From NCBI GenBank assembly GCA_044361535.1, contig JBIKIQ010000001.1:124001-188000 (forward strand): DNA of 64,000 nt, given 5' to 3'. Shown in pieces: positions 51,805 through 59,939 of this stretch. The position numbers were made by a program, and so were the translations under genes. Below the pieces are notes generated by a model. The model was not told the origin of the DNA. It did no database searches and worked only from the letters and a program-made list of their open reading frames with translations. Each line of letters opens with the position of its first letter. Position 1 is the first letter of the stretch. Source of the DNA: UBA952 sp044361535. GTDB taxonomy: Bacteria > Bacteroidota > Bacteroidia > Flavobacteriales_D > Crocinitomicaceae.

Positions 51805-51838
51805 ATTGTCTGTGTTGTGTCGTTTTTAAGGTTGCCCA

Positions 51839-51910
51839 TAACGGTTCTCAACTAGGAGACGCGGGCTTCTCGGTTGTGGTTGTTCAGCCCATGGCACTTA
51901 GTTGATGTTA
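51839..51910 (-). repeat. attC-like repeat, 72-bp double-stem family
   Basis: TAACGGTTCTCAACTAGGAG, ACGCGGGCTTCTCGGTTGTG, TCAGCCCATGGCACTTAG, TTGATGTTATAG. TCAACTA pairs with TAGTTGA and GGGCT with AGCCC. Confidence 0.72.
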
Positions 51911-51918
51911 TAGTACGT

Positions 51919-52335
51919 TTAATTTAATAGTCCAGTAAAATAAATAAATGCAGATATAAAGCCAACGATAAATACTAATCCTAAAACAATTACAATTTTC
52001 CAATCTATCATGCAATATTCTTTATTATTGGCATCAAATAACACATTCACCTCACTATTATAAAATGCAAAAGTGGTTAATGGACTAAATTGATTATGGA
52101 ATGTTTTTAATCTGAGTTTTTTATCACCAAAGTCAATTTCTACAATAGGTAAACCACGAATAGGTAATTTTATTGGTAAGTTTTCAGATCTTCCCCAAAA
52201 GCAAGAAATGACCTTAGCTTTTTTTCTAATTCCAACTTTTTTAAAATGTAAATATTCTTTGACATAAGTTCGGTATTCCATTATTGATAATATGGAGATG
52301 ATTAGGAAGAATATTGCCAAAACCTGATCTGTCAT
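51919..52335 (-). CDS. DUF3592-like membrane protein
   Basis: A 138-aa protein with a helix at each end (VLAIFFLIISILSIMEY; VIVLGLVFIVGFISAFIYF) and a central beta-domain (RKKAKVISCFWGRSENLPIK, PIVEIDFGDKKLRLKTFHNQ, YNSEVNVLFDANNKEYCMID). The helix, xAxVxxx..P.V.F..G, YxxGxxVxVxYdP plan matches DUF3592. Function unknown in all members I know of. Confidence 0.62.
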   Translation of the reverse strand: MTDQVLAIFFLIISILSIMEYRTYVKEYLHFKKVGIRKKAKVISCFWGRSENLPIKLPIRGLPIVEIDFGDKKLRLKTFHNQFSPLTTFAFYNSEVNVLFDANNKEYCMIDWKIVIVLGLVFIVGFISAFIYFTGLLN

Positions 52336-52369
52336 CCTTTATTTTTCGGTTGTCTATGTTAATGTACTA

Positions 52370-52540
52370 TAACTTACATATACCCCCCCCCACTATCTCT
52401 CCAAAGCACAACATTCACTTGTATTCTTGGCCTCATAAAGTAGGGTTTAACGAAGATATAAATAATCAACACAAAGTGATGAATTTCAGATGCTTTAATT
52501 GCATAGAATTATGTCCTTGGGAATTAAAAGAGTAGTATTT
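52370..52540 (-). repeat. attC-like or related long repeat
   Basis: TAACTTACATATAC, a run of nine C (52383-52391), AGCACAACATTCACTTGTAT, GATGAATTTCAGATGCTTTA. It resembles 44816-44985 over ~170 bp. It marks the outermost repeat of the array on this side. Confidence 0.45.
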
Positions 52541-53065
52541 TTATAATTTTTGTACGTTTTTCACCTTGCTCGAAATAAGTTCTTGTAAAGCTTGAAATTC
52601 TAATTCGTTCATTGAACTTTTTGGTAATAAAACATTCGTATCAGAAAAGAGCCAGATAAAATCCTCTGCAATAATTGCTTTTTCCAATACGCTCCAATTT
52701 TGCTTAAGTTCCTCGTTATCTTCCACATAAACAAAGAACACTTCGTTGTATTTTAATCTTAGATCTGTTATTTTCTCGGCTTTTTTTAAAAATGTTTCAA
52801 CTGATTTTTTCCAGACAAGTATTGGTTTGGCTACCCTCCAAAAATCATAAATTAACAAAGAAAAAAACATTGTCCCTAAGATAAAAAACCAGCTGTCGCG
52901 TGAATTCAAAGCATAAAAAGCAAAAAATGGATAAACAATGATCGCAAGTGTCAGATAAATGGATTGTTTCTTGGTGTTTGGACCAAAAAAAATCTTTTGA
53001 TGATTATTTCGGTAATAAATCGCTCGTAGATCTTCAATGTTATTTTTGAGTTTAATTTCTATCAT
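52541..53065 (-). CDS. YcxB-like membrane protein
   Basis: A 174-aa protein: a short cytoplasmic lead, two hydrophobic helices (YLTLAIIVYPFFAFYAL, FFILGTMFFSLLIYDFW), then a PH-like C-terminal domain (WSVLEKAIIAEDFIWLFSDT, NVLLPKSSMNELEFQALQEL). The 'W..l.k..e....f.l.....~~~pk' element is typical of YcxB-like C-terminal domains. Function unknown. Confidence 0.62.
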   Translation of the reverse strand: MIEIKLKNNIEDLRAIYYRNNHQKIFFGPNTKKQSIYLTLAIIVYPFFAFYALNSRDSWFFILGTMFFSLLIYDFWRVAKPILVWKKSVETFLKKAEKITDLRLKYNEVFFVYVEDNEELKQNWSVLEKAIIAEDFIWLFSDTNVLLPKSSMNELEFQALQELISSKVKNVQKL

Positions 53066-53143
53066 ACTTCGTTTTTATCTTTTAGAATAATACTGTTCTT
53101 GTGTAAATCATAAATTATTGTATCTAATTTCAGCTCAATTCTA

Positions 53144-53788
53144 TTATTCACTGCTTGGTATTTCAATCTTTTTCCCAAGAAATTTTGGCTCGTTGCCAAT
53201 GATGAAATCCAAAAACAATTTTACTCGCGCAAACTTTTCCCTTACTCGAGTTTTAAATCCATTGGATTATGTTACATCTTTGGCATTATATCCTACGACT
53301 TTCATTCCGTAATGCCTTGCGATTACAACGGCTCGTTCGTTATGAAATTGCTGTGAAATAACGGTGAATTCTGTTTGTGAAAACACTTTCTGAGCCCTAA
53401 TAACCGAATCAAAGGTCCTGAAACCGGCATAATCTAGAAAAATGACTGATTCCGGAATTCCCCGTTTGATTAACTCATTTTTCATATCTGTTGGCTCGTC
53501 ATAGGTCGATTTACTGTTGTCGCCACTGATTATCACATATTTGATTTTTGATTTTTTGTAAAGCTCCACCGTAGCTTCAATCCGATATTTCCAATACCCA
53601 TTTATTTTACCATTGCTTAAGTATTTGGATGTACCCAGCAGTAAACCCACTCTATTTTTGGGGATTAAAATTGGATTGTCGTACAAATACGTTTTTGTAG
53701 AACTGGAAACATAGTAATCACATGAAAATAAGGTAACAATTGAAATTACCAAAAGGATTAAAACCCCAATAACTAGTTTTTTTCTCAT
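53144..53788 (-). pseudogene. SanA-like DUF218 gene with an in-frame stop
   Basis: The first 173 codons encode a SanA/DUF218 protein: lipobox-like TLFSCDYYVSS, VGLLLGTSKYLSNGKINGYW, YVIISGDNSKSTYDEPTDM, DYAGFRTFDSVIRAQKVF, SQQFHNERAVVIARHYG, then NAKDVT and TAA at 53267. The same frame continues past the stop for 40 codons with the conserved C-terminus (NGFKTRVREKFARVKLFLD, then NEPKFLGKKIEIPS) to TAA 53144. SanA proteins affect envelope barrier function. One codon change would restore 214 aa, the normal family length. Confidence 0.82.
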
Positions 53789-54059
53789 TTGAATAATATG
53801 AACTATTTTCAGTTGCTTATCTGTTTGATTTAAAGCGAATAAACTAACGAATGTATAAATAATTTCTCCATTTCAATGAAGAGAAAACGATATACTTGGA
53901 ACTTTATTGGGCTTTTGAAGATTGTATTGTGTGGTTTTGTTAATTTTTTGTACATTTAAATATCTTTTAGTCAATAAAAAACTAGCAAAATTGCTTGGAA
54001 AATAAAATTATTAATAGAAAAAACTGTTTCCTTTTTTTGGGGATGAAATTAACTCAAGT
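53789..54059. other. Divergent intergenic region
   Basis: About 270 bp of AT-rich sequence between the SanA-like gene and the plus-strand lipoprotein gene. No attC-like repeat, palindrome or RNA is seen. Confidence 0.3.
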
Positions 54060-54464
54060 ATGAACTATCTTTTCGCTCTATTTATTTCTTTTGGTCTAGT
54101 TTCATGCGGAATTTGGAAAAAAGAGAAAATAAGTACTGCGACTTCAGATAGTAATATCTCATCGGAAAAAAGTCAAGGAAGTAATCATTTCACAAATTTT
54201 GTAAGTAAAATCGAATTTATTAAACTTTGCGATCCTCATACAATTTTTGTTTTATTCACCTTAGATACAGCTGGAGTAGTTTCTGACCCGGATTTTAAAA
54301 TTTCAAAAAAATATCCCGAAGATGATTGCAAACCAGACTCTTTGTATATAGAACAATTGAAAGTAGATTTTGTAAGGACAATACCCATGTGGGAGCTGTT
54401 AGATTTAAAAAAAGATACCAATACCAAAATTAGATTATCAATCCCAATAACACTTTGTCATTGA
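54060..54464 (+). CDS. Lipoprotein with TonB C-terminal-like domain
   Basis: A 134-aa protein with lipobox FGLVSCGIW, a Ser-rich linker and a small domain (IFVLFTLDTAGVVSDPDF, FVRTIPMWELLDLKKDTNTK, RLSIPITLC). The order resembles a divergent TonB C-terminal domain like those at 4527 and 23781. Its stop overlaps the next gene's TTG start. Confidence 0.58.
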   Translation: MNYLFALFISFGLVSCGIWKKEKISTATSDSNISSEKSQGSNHFTNFVSKIEFIKLCDPHTIFVLFTLDTAGVVSDPDFKISKKYPEDDCKPDSLYIEQLKVDFVRTIPMWELLDLKKDTNTKIRLSIPITLCH

Positions 54465-54835
54465 AAATCACTCAAAATAACATACAAAATACCATTGGGA
54501 TTGTAATTCTACTTCTTGGAATGCTAATGTTGCCCTGTGCATTTCAAAAAGGAGGAGTTGAAAATGAAGTGCTAGTATCTATTGGGGGTGTCTCACTTAT
54601 TAGCTGTTTGCTTTTATTGGTCCGCACACTAAATTATAAAGAGCTTCTACTCGCCATTTGTATTTTCCCTATCTTACTCTTTTTAGGTTTGGCACTACAA
54701 TTTCTGATTGTGATTGTACTGTATGGGGATAAAACCTGGTGGTTGTGGGAAACGAAGCCAAGAATTATTTTGAACTGTTTCTTGTTTGGAACGATAGGAA
54801 TTGGAACTTGGATAATTAAAGCGGTTAAACAATGA
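54455..54835 (+). CDS. Membrane protein
   Basis: A 126-aa protein with four hydrophobic segments (TIGIVILLLGMLMLP, VSIGGVSLISCLLLLV, LLAICIFPILLFLGLALQFL, GTIGIGTWII). The start is TTG 54455 or TTG 54461, both overlapping the previous gene; no ATG is available. Coupled to the next gene by an ATGA overlap. Function unknown. Confidence 0.57.
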   Translation: MSLKITQNNIQNTIGIVILLLGMLMLPCAFQKGGVENEVLVSIGGVSLISCLLLLVRTLNYKELLLAICIFPILLFLGLALQFLIVIVLYGDKTWWLWETKPRIILNCFLFGTIGIGTWIIKAVKQ

Positions 54836-55347
54836 AAAAACTTACTGTATTGACTTTAGCTTTCCTTTTTATTGGGTTAAACTTTTGTCCTTTTGCACAA
54901 AACATTGAAAAAAAAGATCCTGTAAAAACAGAAAATTTATCCTTCGACTTTAGTGCTAAATGGGAAGAAGGTAATAAAGATATTTTAGAAGTTTACGGTT
55001 CTATCATCAATCAAGGAGAAGACACCGTTTATTTTCTTACATCCTCATGTCAGGGTTGGCAATTTTCATTGATTTATGATTCTTCTAGTTTTGAGCTTAC
55101 TAGAACCATTTTTTGCAATTTCAGTTATCCTCAAATTGTTAAAATTGCCCCCAAGAACCAATACGATTTTACAGCTTATTTTAATAGCTTAATATCTCAA
55201 ACAAAAATGAAATTGGGCTTTGATATTTGTTTAATTGATCAGTTCTATACAACGGAATGGCAAGGAGAAATAAATAAAATCCCCATTTTTAACCGCCCAT
55301 CTGAGCATCAACACATTCTTTGGGCTGAGGAAAAGGAGATTAAATGA
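54832..55347 (+). CDS. Secreted hypothetical protein
   Basis: A 171-aa protein with a signal peptide (KKLTVLTLAFLFIGLNFCPF). The mature part is Ig-like (LEVYGSIINQGEDTVYFLTS, IAPKNQYDFTAYF), with one conserved-looking CQGWQFSLIYD. Last of a three-gene overlapping set. No family recognised. Confidence 0.57.
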   Translation: MKKLTVLTLAFLFIGLNFCPFAQNIEKKDPVKTENLSFDFSAKWEEGNKDILEVYGSIINQGEDTVYFLTSSCQGWQFSLIYDSSSFELTRTIFCNFSYPQIVKIAPKNQYDFTAYFNSLISQTKMKLGFDICLIDQFYTTEWQGEINKIPIFNRPSEHQHILWAEEKEIK

Positions 55348-56124
55348 AAAACTCAGAAATTATACAGGAGCAAATCGAAAAATACCAAAATTAGTAATCG
55401 TTTGTCTCAATAAGAAAATCACTCCTATTAAAATAACATCCAACAGGATAAACGGAGAAAACATAGGAAGGGTCACAAAAATGAAATGCAAACATGTAAG
55501 AAAAGGAATATATAGATTTAGAAAGGGTATCAATGAATGTCTAATTTCATGAATTACTTTATTTCGCATCAACCTTTAAAAATAACATCCTAACACCTTT
55601 TAGTATTTTGAGTCCTAAAAAATGTTTTTATTCTTGCTTAGAAAATAAATCCCAACTCTTTCTTCACCAAAAAAAATGCCCCCAACCAAAAACCCATTAT
55701 TCATCTAAAATATAAGTATTGAAAAGGTAAAAAAAATAACTTATTTTCCTTCTAACCTTAAATTAAATGATATACCTTTAAATAGTATAATTAATAGCTC
55801 TAAAAAACATGTTTTTTCTAGTCAATATACATAGTACAACTCTTTTTTTACCAAAAAATCTTTAGTCTCAACCTCGAACCTCTTTTGTGTCCCAAGTAAA
55901 TCCGGCTAGGTATGGTTCGAACCTATTTGCCTTAGATTGAACCAGGTTGTCCCGGATTGCCCCGAAAGAAAATTTAAAAAAAAATGATGTTTGTTGCATA
56001 TTTAATTTTGCCCTTATTTAGACTTTGAGAAACAGAAAAGTTTCACTTGTATGTTTGTGCAACGAAATATATTTTCTTTATAAAAGTATACAATTGTACA
56101 AGATTAAATTTGGGTGATATTTTA
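55348..56124. other. Long intergenic region before the mobile element
   Basis: Mostly AT-rich. Around 55899-55958 lies a structured GC-richer patch: AATCCGG...CCGGATT (outer 7-bp arms), TAGGT...ACCTA and the 10-bp palindrome GGTTCGAACC (55914-55923). It does not fold as a tRNA by eye. It could be an attachment or regulatory site. No convincing gene. Confidence 0.35.
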
Positions 56125-56202
56125 ATGAAAACTTATGGGAAAATTTTATTCGCTGTATTACTGGTTTCTGCATGGATTCAGACATTGATAACTAAGCAAT
56201 AA
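56125..56202 (+). CDS. 25-aa hydrophobic peptide (possible)
   Basis: ATG 56125 to TAA 56202 encodes MKTYGKILFAVLLVSAWIQT and a short tail (LITKQ). A TAAATTTG -7-like box lies at 56104-56111, 13 bp before the ATG. Size and hydrophobicity fit a small membrane peptide, but there is no other support. Confidence 0.3.
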   Translation: MKTYGKILFAVLLVSAWIQTLITKQ

Positions 56203-56355
56203 TCACTGAGAATATCGAAAAATTAGTAACTGATGATATGTCAGGAAAAATCACGGTAAGTATAATATTAGCCTATTATACCTTAATAGAGTAACTTGCT
56301 CAATCGAGAATCAGCGAATGAGGATTCCTTATGTCATAACTCAATGAGATGATAA

Positions 56356-56571
56356 TTAAATCCCTCCTTTTATTTCAACTTCTTTATTAGGTTGTTTAAA
56401 CTCTAATTTCACATTTTGATTATAAATACTTATAAGAATCAAAATAACGACTCCAGTGGCTAAAACGCACAAAACAGTCGAATCTAGATCCGAATTTGAA
56501 GTTCTCCCTTCTCCAGGTTCAAAAGCATGATAAGAGGCAGGGTTTAAATGATTATATTTTATATAGTTCAT
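56356..56571 (-). CDS. Small single-span membrane protein
   Basis: A 71-aa protein with a polar N-terminus (HLNPASYHAFEPGEGRTSNS), one hydrophobic helix (TVLCVLATGVVILILISIY) and a charged tail. It overlaps the stop of the gene at 56568 by 4 nt, so the two form an operon. No family recognised. Confidence 0.55.
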   Translation of the reverse strand: MNYIKYNHLNPASYHAFEPGEGRTSNSDLDSTVLCVLATGVVILILISIYNQNVKLEFKQPNKEVEIKGGI

Positions 56572-56978
56572 AATGTTTTTAATTTTTGGAAAAAGAAATA
56601 ATCACCCTTCTTATAAAAACAAAATTCACCAACGGAATCAATTTCGTTATCGTGATGATCAGTTTTGATTTTAATAGTGGGTAAGTCAAAAGGGAAACCA
56701 AGTTGAATTAAATCAACTTCTGAGATTTTTGATACACCTTTAAAATTAGGTTTAAAATTATCGAGTATAATTCGAATAGCCTTGGTGACTTTGAGATTAT
56801 CACCTTTAGCGGCTTCCGCTACAGTCCTCCTTTTTAAGGACTTTTGTCCTTTTTTACAGTTTTCACAACAATACTTACGGTTGTATGGACCCCAAAAAAG
56901 GTCTTGACAATATTCATAAGCACATGTCTTTCTGTATAGGCCTGTGAACTTATCGTATCTAAAGTAATTTTCTTTCAT
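56568..56978 (-). CDS. Zn-ribbon-like small protein
   Basis: A 136-aa basic protein with TCAYEYCQDLFWGPYNRKYC then CENCKKGQKSLKRR: paired Cys of the form CxxxxC...YCCENC, typical of small treble-clef or MYM-like zinc folds. The C-terminal half is acidic (TIKIKTDHHDNEIDSVGEF). Nucleic-acid or protein binding is likely. It diverges from the MerR-like gene across a shared palindrome. Confidence 0.58.
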   Translation of the reverse strand: MKENYFRYDKFTGLYRKTCAYEYCQDLFWGPYNRKYCCENCKKGQKSLKRRTVAEAAKGDNLKVTKAIRIILDNFKPNFKGVSKISEVDLIQLGFPFDLPTIKIKTDHHDNEIDSVGEFCFYKKGDYFFFQKLKTL

Positions 56979-57011
56979 ATTTTTTTAATAATAGATTATT
57001 TTTTATTTTTT

Positions 57012-57035
57012 TAATAACAATACAATTTGTTATTA
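57012..57035. promoter_or_regulatory. Palindromic operator in the divergent promoter region
   Basis: TAATAACAA (57012-57020), a 6-nt spacer, TTGTTATTA (57027-57035): 9-bp perfect arms, midway between the divergent genes at 56568 and 57089. Well placed as the binding site of the MerR-like regulator. Confidence 0.5.
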
Positions 57036-57088
57036 TTTTCAAATTTATTAATTTTGTTTATTATTTAAAAATTTAACACAAAAAAAAT

Positions 57089-58012
57089 ATGTATATTTCC
57101 GAAAATGAAATAGGTAGATTGCCCGATCTTTTTAATCGAGTCATCAATGAAACGCCAGATTATATTGTAAATTTCTCCGAAAGAAAATATCGACCAAGTC
57201 ACCTTAAGATTGCGCCCAGAACAATTAATATTTGGAGTGAAAAAGATATACTACCCTTTAAAAACGATTCTGGTTGGCATAAATTTAATTTAACTGAATG
57301 TGTCTGGTTAAAAATCGTTCATCAGCTTGACAGCTTGAATATTTCATACGATGAGATCATAAAATTTAAAGATCAACTTTTTCAAAAGATTGAATTGCCG
57401 AAGATTCTGGAAAATGAAAAATTTATCGAAAAAATTCAAGAGGCACTAAAAAAAAATAATTTACATGAAATAAGTGAAATTATAAATTCTCCCGAATATA
57501 AGGCGTCATTGAAGGAGGAAGAAATGACTATGTTGAATTATCTAGTAATTGAAGTAATATTTGCACTAAGAAATATTAGACTATTGTTCAGCACAAACGG
57601 TAGTAATATTTTGATGTGTTTGATAGATGGTTTAGAAGATGATGACAAGGATATTGAAAAAAATAAGAGCTTTTTAAAAAGCACACATATTTCTATTTCT
57701 TTAAATCAAATTTTATTTGAAATTACAAATGAAATTATCGAGGATAATGATCGTAGAAAATTAAAATTAGTTTCTGAAAGTGAATTTAATATTCTAGATG
57801 CTATCAAAGGGAATGGAGTCTCAAAAATTGAAATTTTATACAACAATCAAGAGAAACCAAAATTACTGAAAGTAACGAGCAAAAATAAATTAGATTGCAG
57901 TAAAAGAATTAAAGAAATAATCTTGGATGGTGAGTATCAAGATATTAAAATCACAACTGAGAAAGGGCATGTTGTATACTATGAAAACACAAGAAAAATA
58001 AAGTTGGATTGA
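57089..58012 (+). CDS. MerR-like regulator of the mobile element
   Basis: A 307-aa protein whose residues ~37-80 look like a MerR-type winged helix (KIAPRTINIWSEKDILPF, GWHKFNLTECVWLKIVHQ, LDSLNISYDEIIKFKDQL). The remainder is long, charged and helical with two hydrophobic patches (VIEVIFALRNIRLLF), probably a sensor or dimer region. It faces the Zn-ribbon gene and precedes the recombinases, suggesting it controls the element. Unusually long for the family. Confidence 0.66.
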   Translation: MYISENEIGRLPDLFNRVINETPDYIVNFSERKYRPSHLKIAPRTINIWSEKDILPFKNDSGWHKFNLTECVWLKIVHQLDSLNISYDEIIKFKDQLFQKIELPKILENEKFIEKIQEALKKNNLHEISEIINSPEYKASLKEEEMTMLNYLVIEVIFALRNIRLLFSTNGSNILMCLIDGLEDDDKDIEKNKSFLKSTHISISLNQILFEITNEIIEDNDRRKLKLVSESEFNILDAIKGNGVSKIEILYNNQEKPKLLKVTSKNKLDCSKRIKEIILDGEYQDIKITTEKGHVVYYENTRKIKLD

Positions 58013-58105
58013 TAAAACAAGGAATAAGATACCGAATAACTCGGATCAAATGAAAATAAGTAATAATTACCTAAAAATGGAATTTGCGCACATCCAAACA
58101 GAAGG

Positions 58106-58252
58106 ATGGAAAAAGCTAATAACAAAAAACGAGAAAAAATTATTGAAAAAATAAGAAGAAAAAAGAATATTCCTATTGAAAAGGCCAAAGAGCTACTTGC
58201 AACTTTGGAAACCTATTGCGAACTAATTATTAACTACACTTTGAAAAAATAA
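58106..58252 (+). CDS. 48-aa helical protein upstream of the serine recombinase
   Basis: ATG 58106, preceded by a GAAGG stretch, encodes a basic helix (NKKREKIIEKIRRKKN) and a C-terminal half (KAKELLATLETYCELIINYT). TAA 58252 is one base before the recombinase ATG 58254, strongly suggesting coupling. It may be an accessory or directionality factor; that is inference. An overlapping 34-aa frame at 58050-58154 is less likely. Confidence 0.52.
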   Translation: MEKANNKKREKIIEKIRRKKNIPIEKAKELLATLETYCELIINYTLKK

Positions 58253-58253
58253 G

Positions 58254-59843
58254 ATGAAAGACTATAAAAAAGAATTTGAAAAATTATTCGGTATTAAAAC
58301 CAAACAGAATAATCGCAAAAAAGCTATTATCTACACACGTGTATCTACCAAAGAACAAGCGGACAACAATACAAGCTTAGCGACCCAAAAGAAATACTGC
58401 GAGGAATACGCAATAAAAAATGGTTTTGAAATTGCTGAATACTTTGGCGGAACATACGAATCTGCCAAATCGGATGAACGAAAGGAATTTAAAAGAATGA
58501 TTCAGTACGCCCGACAAAATTTGACAATTGGCTATATATTGATTTATTCTTATGACCGATTTTCGAGATCAGGTGCTAACGCTTCATTTTTGGCAGAAGA
58601 ATTAAATAAGCAAGGAATTACTTTAATAGCCGTTACGCAGAAAGTGGACACATCTAATGCAGGAGGTAAAATGCAACAAGATTTCTTTTTCATGATGAGT
58701 CGCTTTGATAATGAGATACGTAGAGATAAAACCATAACAGGAATGATGGAACTGCTACGCAAAGGAAACTGGCTATGGACCCCGCCTAGAGGTTATACGA
58801 ATATGAACAAACACCACCGTGCAGTTGATTGGAACATTACCGTAACAGAAGAGGGTGAATTATTACGTAAAGCTTTTCAATGGAGGGTGAAAAACACCTT
58901 TAGTTCAGCTGAAATAGTTCGTAAATTGAACCTTCTCGGTATGAAGATTAACGAGCGTAGGCTTCATGAAATATTCAAAAATCCTTTTTACTGTGGAGTT
59001 TTAATTACTAAAATGCTACCTGGCGAAGTGATTTTTGGCAAACATGAAACAATTGTCTCACAAGAAGATTTCATTGAAATAAATAACCCTAAAAGTAAGG
59101 TTATCAGCAAGACTTATGAGACAATGACAGAGGATTTACCGTTGAAAAAATGCCTATGCTGTCCAAAATGTGGTCATTTAATGACAGGCTTCTATGTTAA
59201 AGCTAAAGGACTGTTTTATTACAAGTGTCAGAAAAAATGTATTGGAGTTAATATTAGTGCAATTAAACTTCATGAAACTTTCGAAAGTATATTAAAGGAA
59301 TATCAATTAGATCTTGGGGAATTAGATTCTGATGTCCTCCCTGAAATCATGCATGTTAAGTTGATTGAGTTATCAAAATCCGATGCGAATGAGCTAACTG
59401 CAGCAAAATCCAAACTTACCGAAATACGAAAGGAATTAGACATCATAGAGGAACGGTTTGCTACTGGTAAAATTGACAACCTTATTTATACCAAATTCAG
59501 TGAAAAGTACAAGAAACAAATTTCTGAATTGGAAGAAAAATTAATGAATCCAAGCCTTAGTAGTTCTAACCTTAAAAAATGCATTTTAAACGGAGTCGAA
59601 ATGGCTAAAAAACTCAGTGAAATATGGGCTTCTGGAGATTTATTTGATAAGCATAAATTACAACATCTCCTGTTTCCTGATGGATTTGCTTATGACAAGC
59701 AAAATGGACGAGTTCTAACTTTTCGGACCAATGTGTTTTTTGAGTTAACACGCTCAATATCAACGATTTTATCGGAAATAAAAAACGGAGATCCAATCAA
59801 TATTGATCAAATCTCCGCTCGAGTGACCCCGGAGGTGATATAA
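58254..59843 (+). CDS. Large serine recombinase
   Basis: A 529-aa recombinase. Resolvase domain ~23-165 with catalytic Ser31 in IYTRVSTKEQ and the SYDRFSRSG arginine motif; recombinase domain from ~180 (WTPPRGYTNM...RRLHEIFKNPFYCGVLI); zinc ribbon CLCCPKCGHLMTGF...YYKCQKKC near residues 300-330; then a coiled coil (SKLTEIRKELDIIEERFATG). All the parts of an integrase/excisionase of the large serine class are present and intact. It is followed 96 bp later by a tyrosine recombinase. Confidence 0.93.
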   Translation: MKDYKKEFEKLFGIKTKQNNRKKAIIYTRVSTKEQADNNTSLATQKKYCEEYAIKNGFEIAEYFGGTYESAKSDERKEFKRMIQYARQNLTIGYILIYSYDRFSRSGANASFLAEELNKQGITLIAVTQKVDTSNAGGKMQQDFFFMMSRFDNEIRRDKTITGMMELLRKGNWLWTPPRGYTNMNKHHRAVDWNITVTEEGELLRKAFQWRVKNTFSSAEIVRKLNLLGMKINERRLHEIFKNPFYCGVLITKMLPGEVIFGKHETIVSQEDFIEINNPKSKVISKTYETMTEDLPLKKCLCCPKCGHLMTGFYVKAKGLFYYKCQKKCIGVNISAIKLHETFESILKEYQLDLGELDSDVLPEIMHVKLIELSKSDANELTAAKSKLTEIRKELDIIEERFATGKIDNLIYTKFSEKYKKQISELEEKLMNPSLSSSNLKKCILNGVEMAKKLSEIWASGDLFDKHKLQHLLFPDGFAYDKQNGRVLTFRTNVFFELTRSISTILSEIKNGDPINIDQISARVTPEVI

Positions 59844-59939
59844 CCTTGTTTATTAACCATCTATTTTTCAGACGTTTAATCATTCAACTTTTTTATCTGG
59901 GTACTTAAATGGGTACTATTTTTTTAATAACTTTGTGAA

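Noticed and set aside
52383..52391. Run of nine C as a phase-variation tract
   Set aside because: It lies between genes and outside any promoter I can identify, so no switching effect can be argued.
26268..52540. CRISPR array
   Set aside because: The repeats are 60-180 bp, irregularly spaced and separated by genes, with no cas genes. They are not CRISPR repeats.
55360..55572. 70-aa hydrophobic minus-strand frame
   Set aside because: No promoter, no clear start context and no neighbour link; hydrophobic frames arise easily in AT-rich DNA.
55890..55965. tRNA-like patch with GGTTCGAACC
   Set aside because: The T-arm-like sequence has no pairing acceptor stem or D and anticodon arms; listed only as a structured site.
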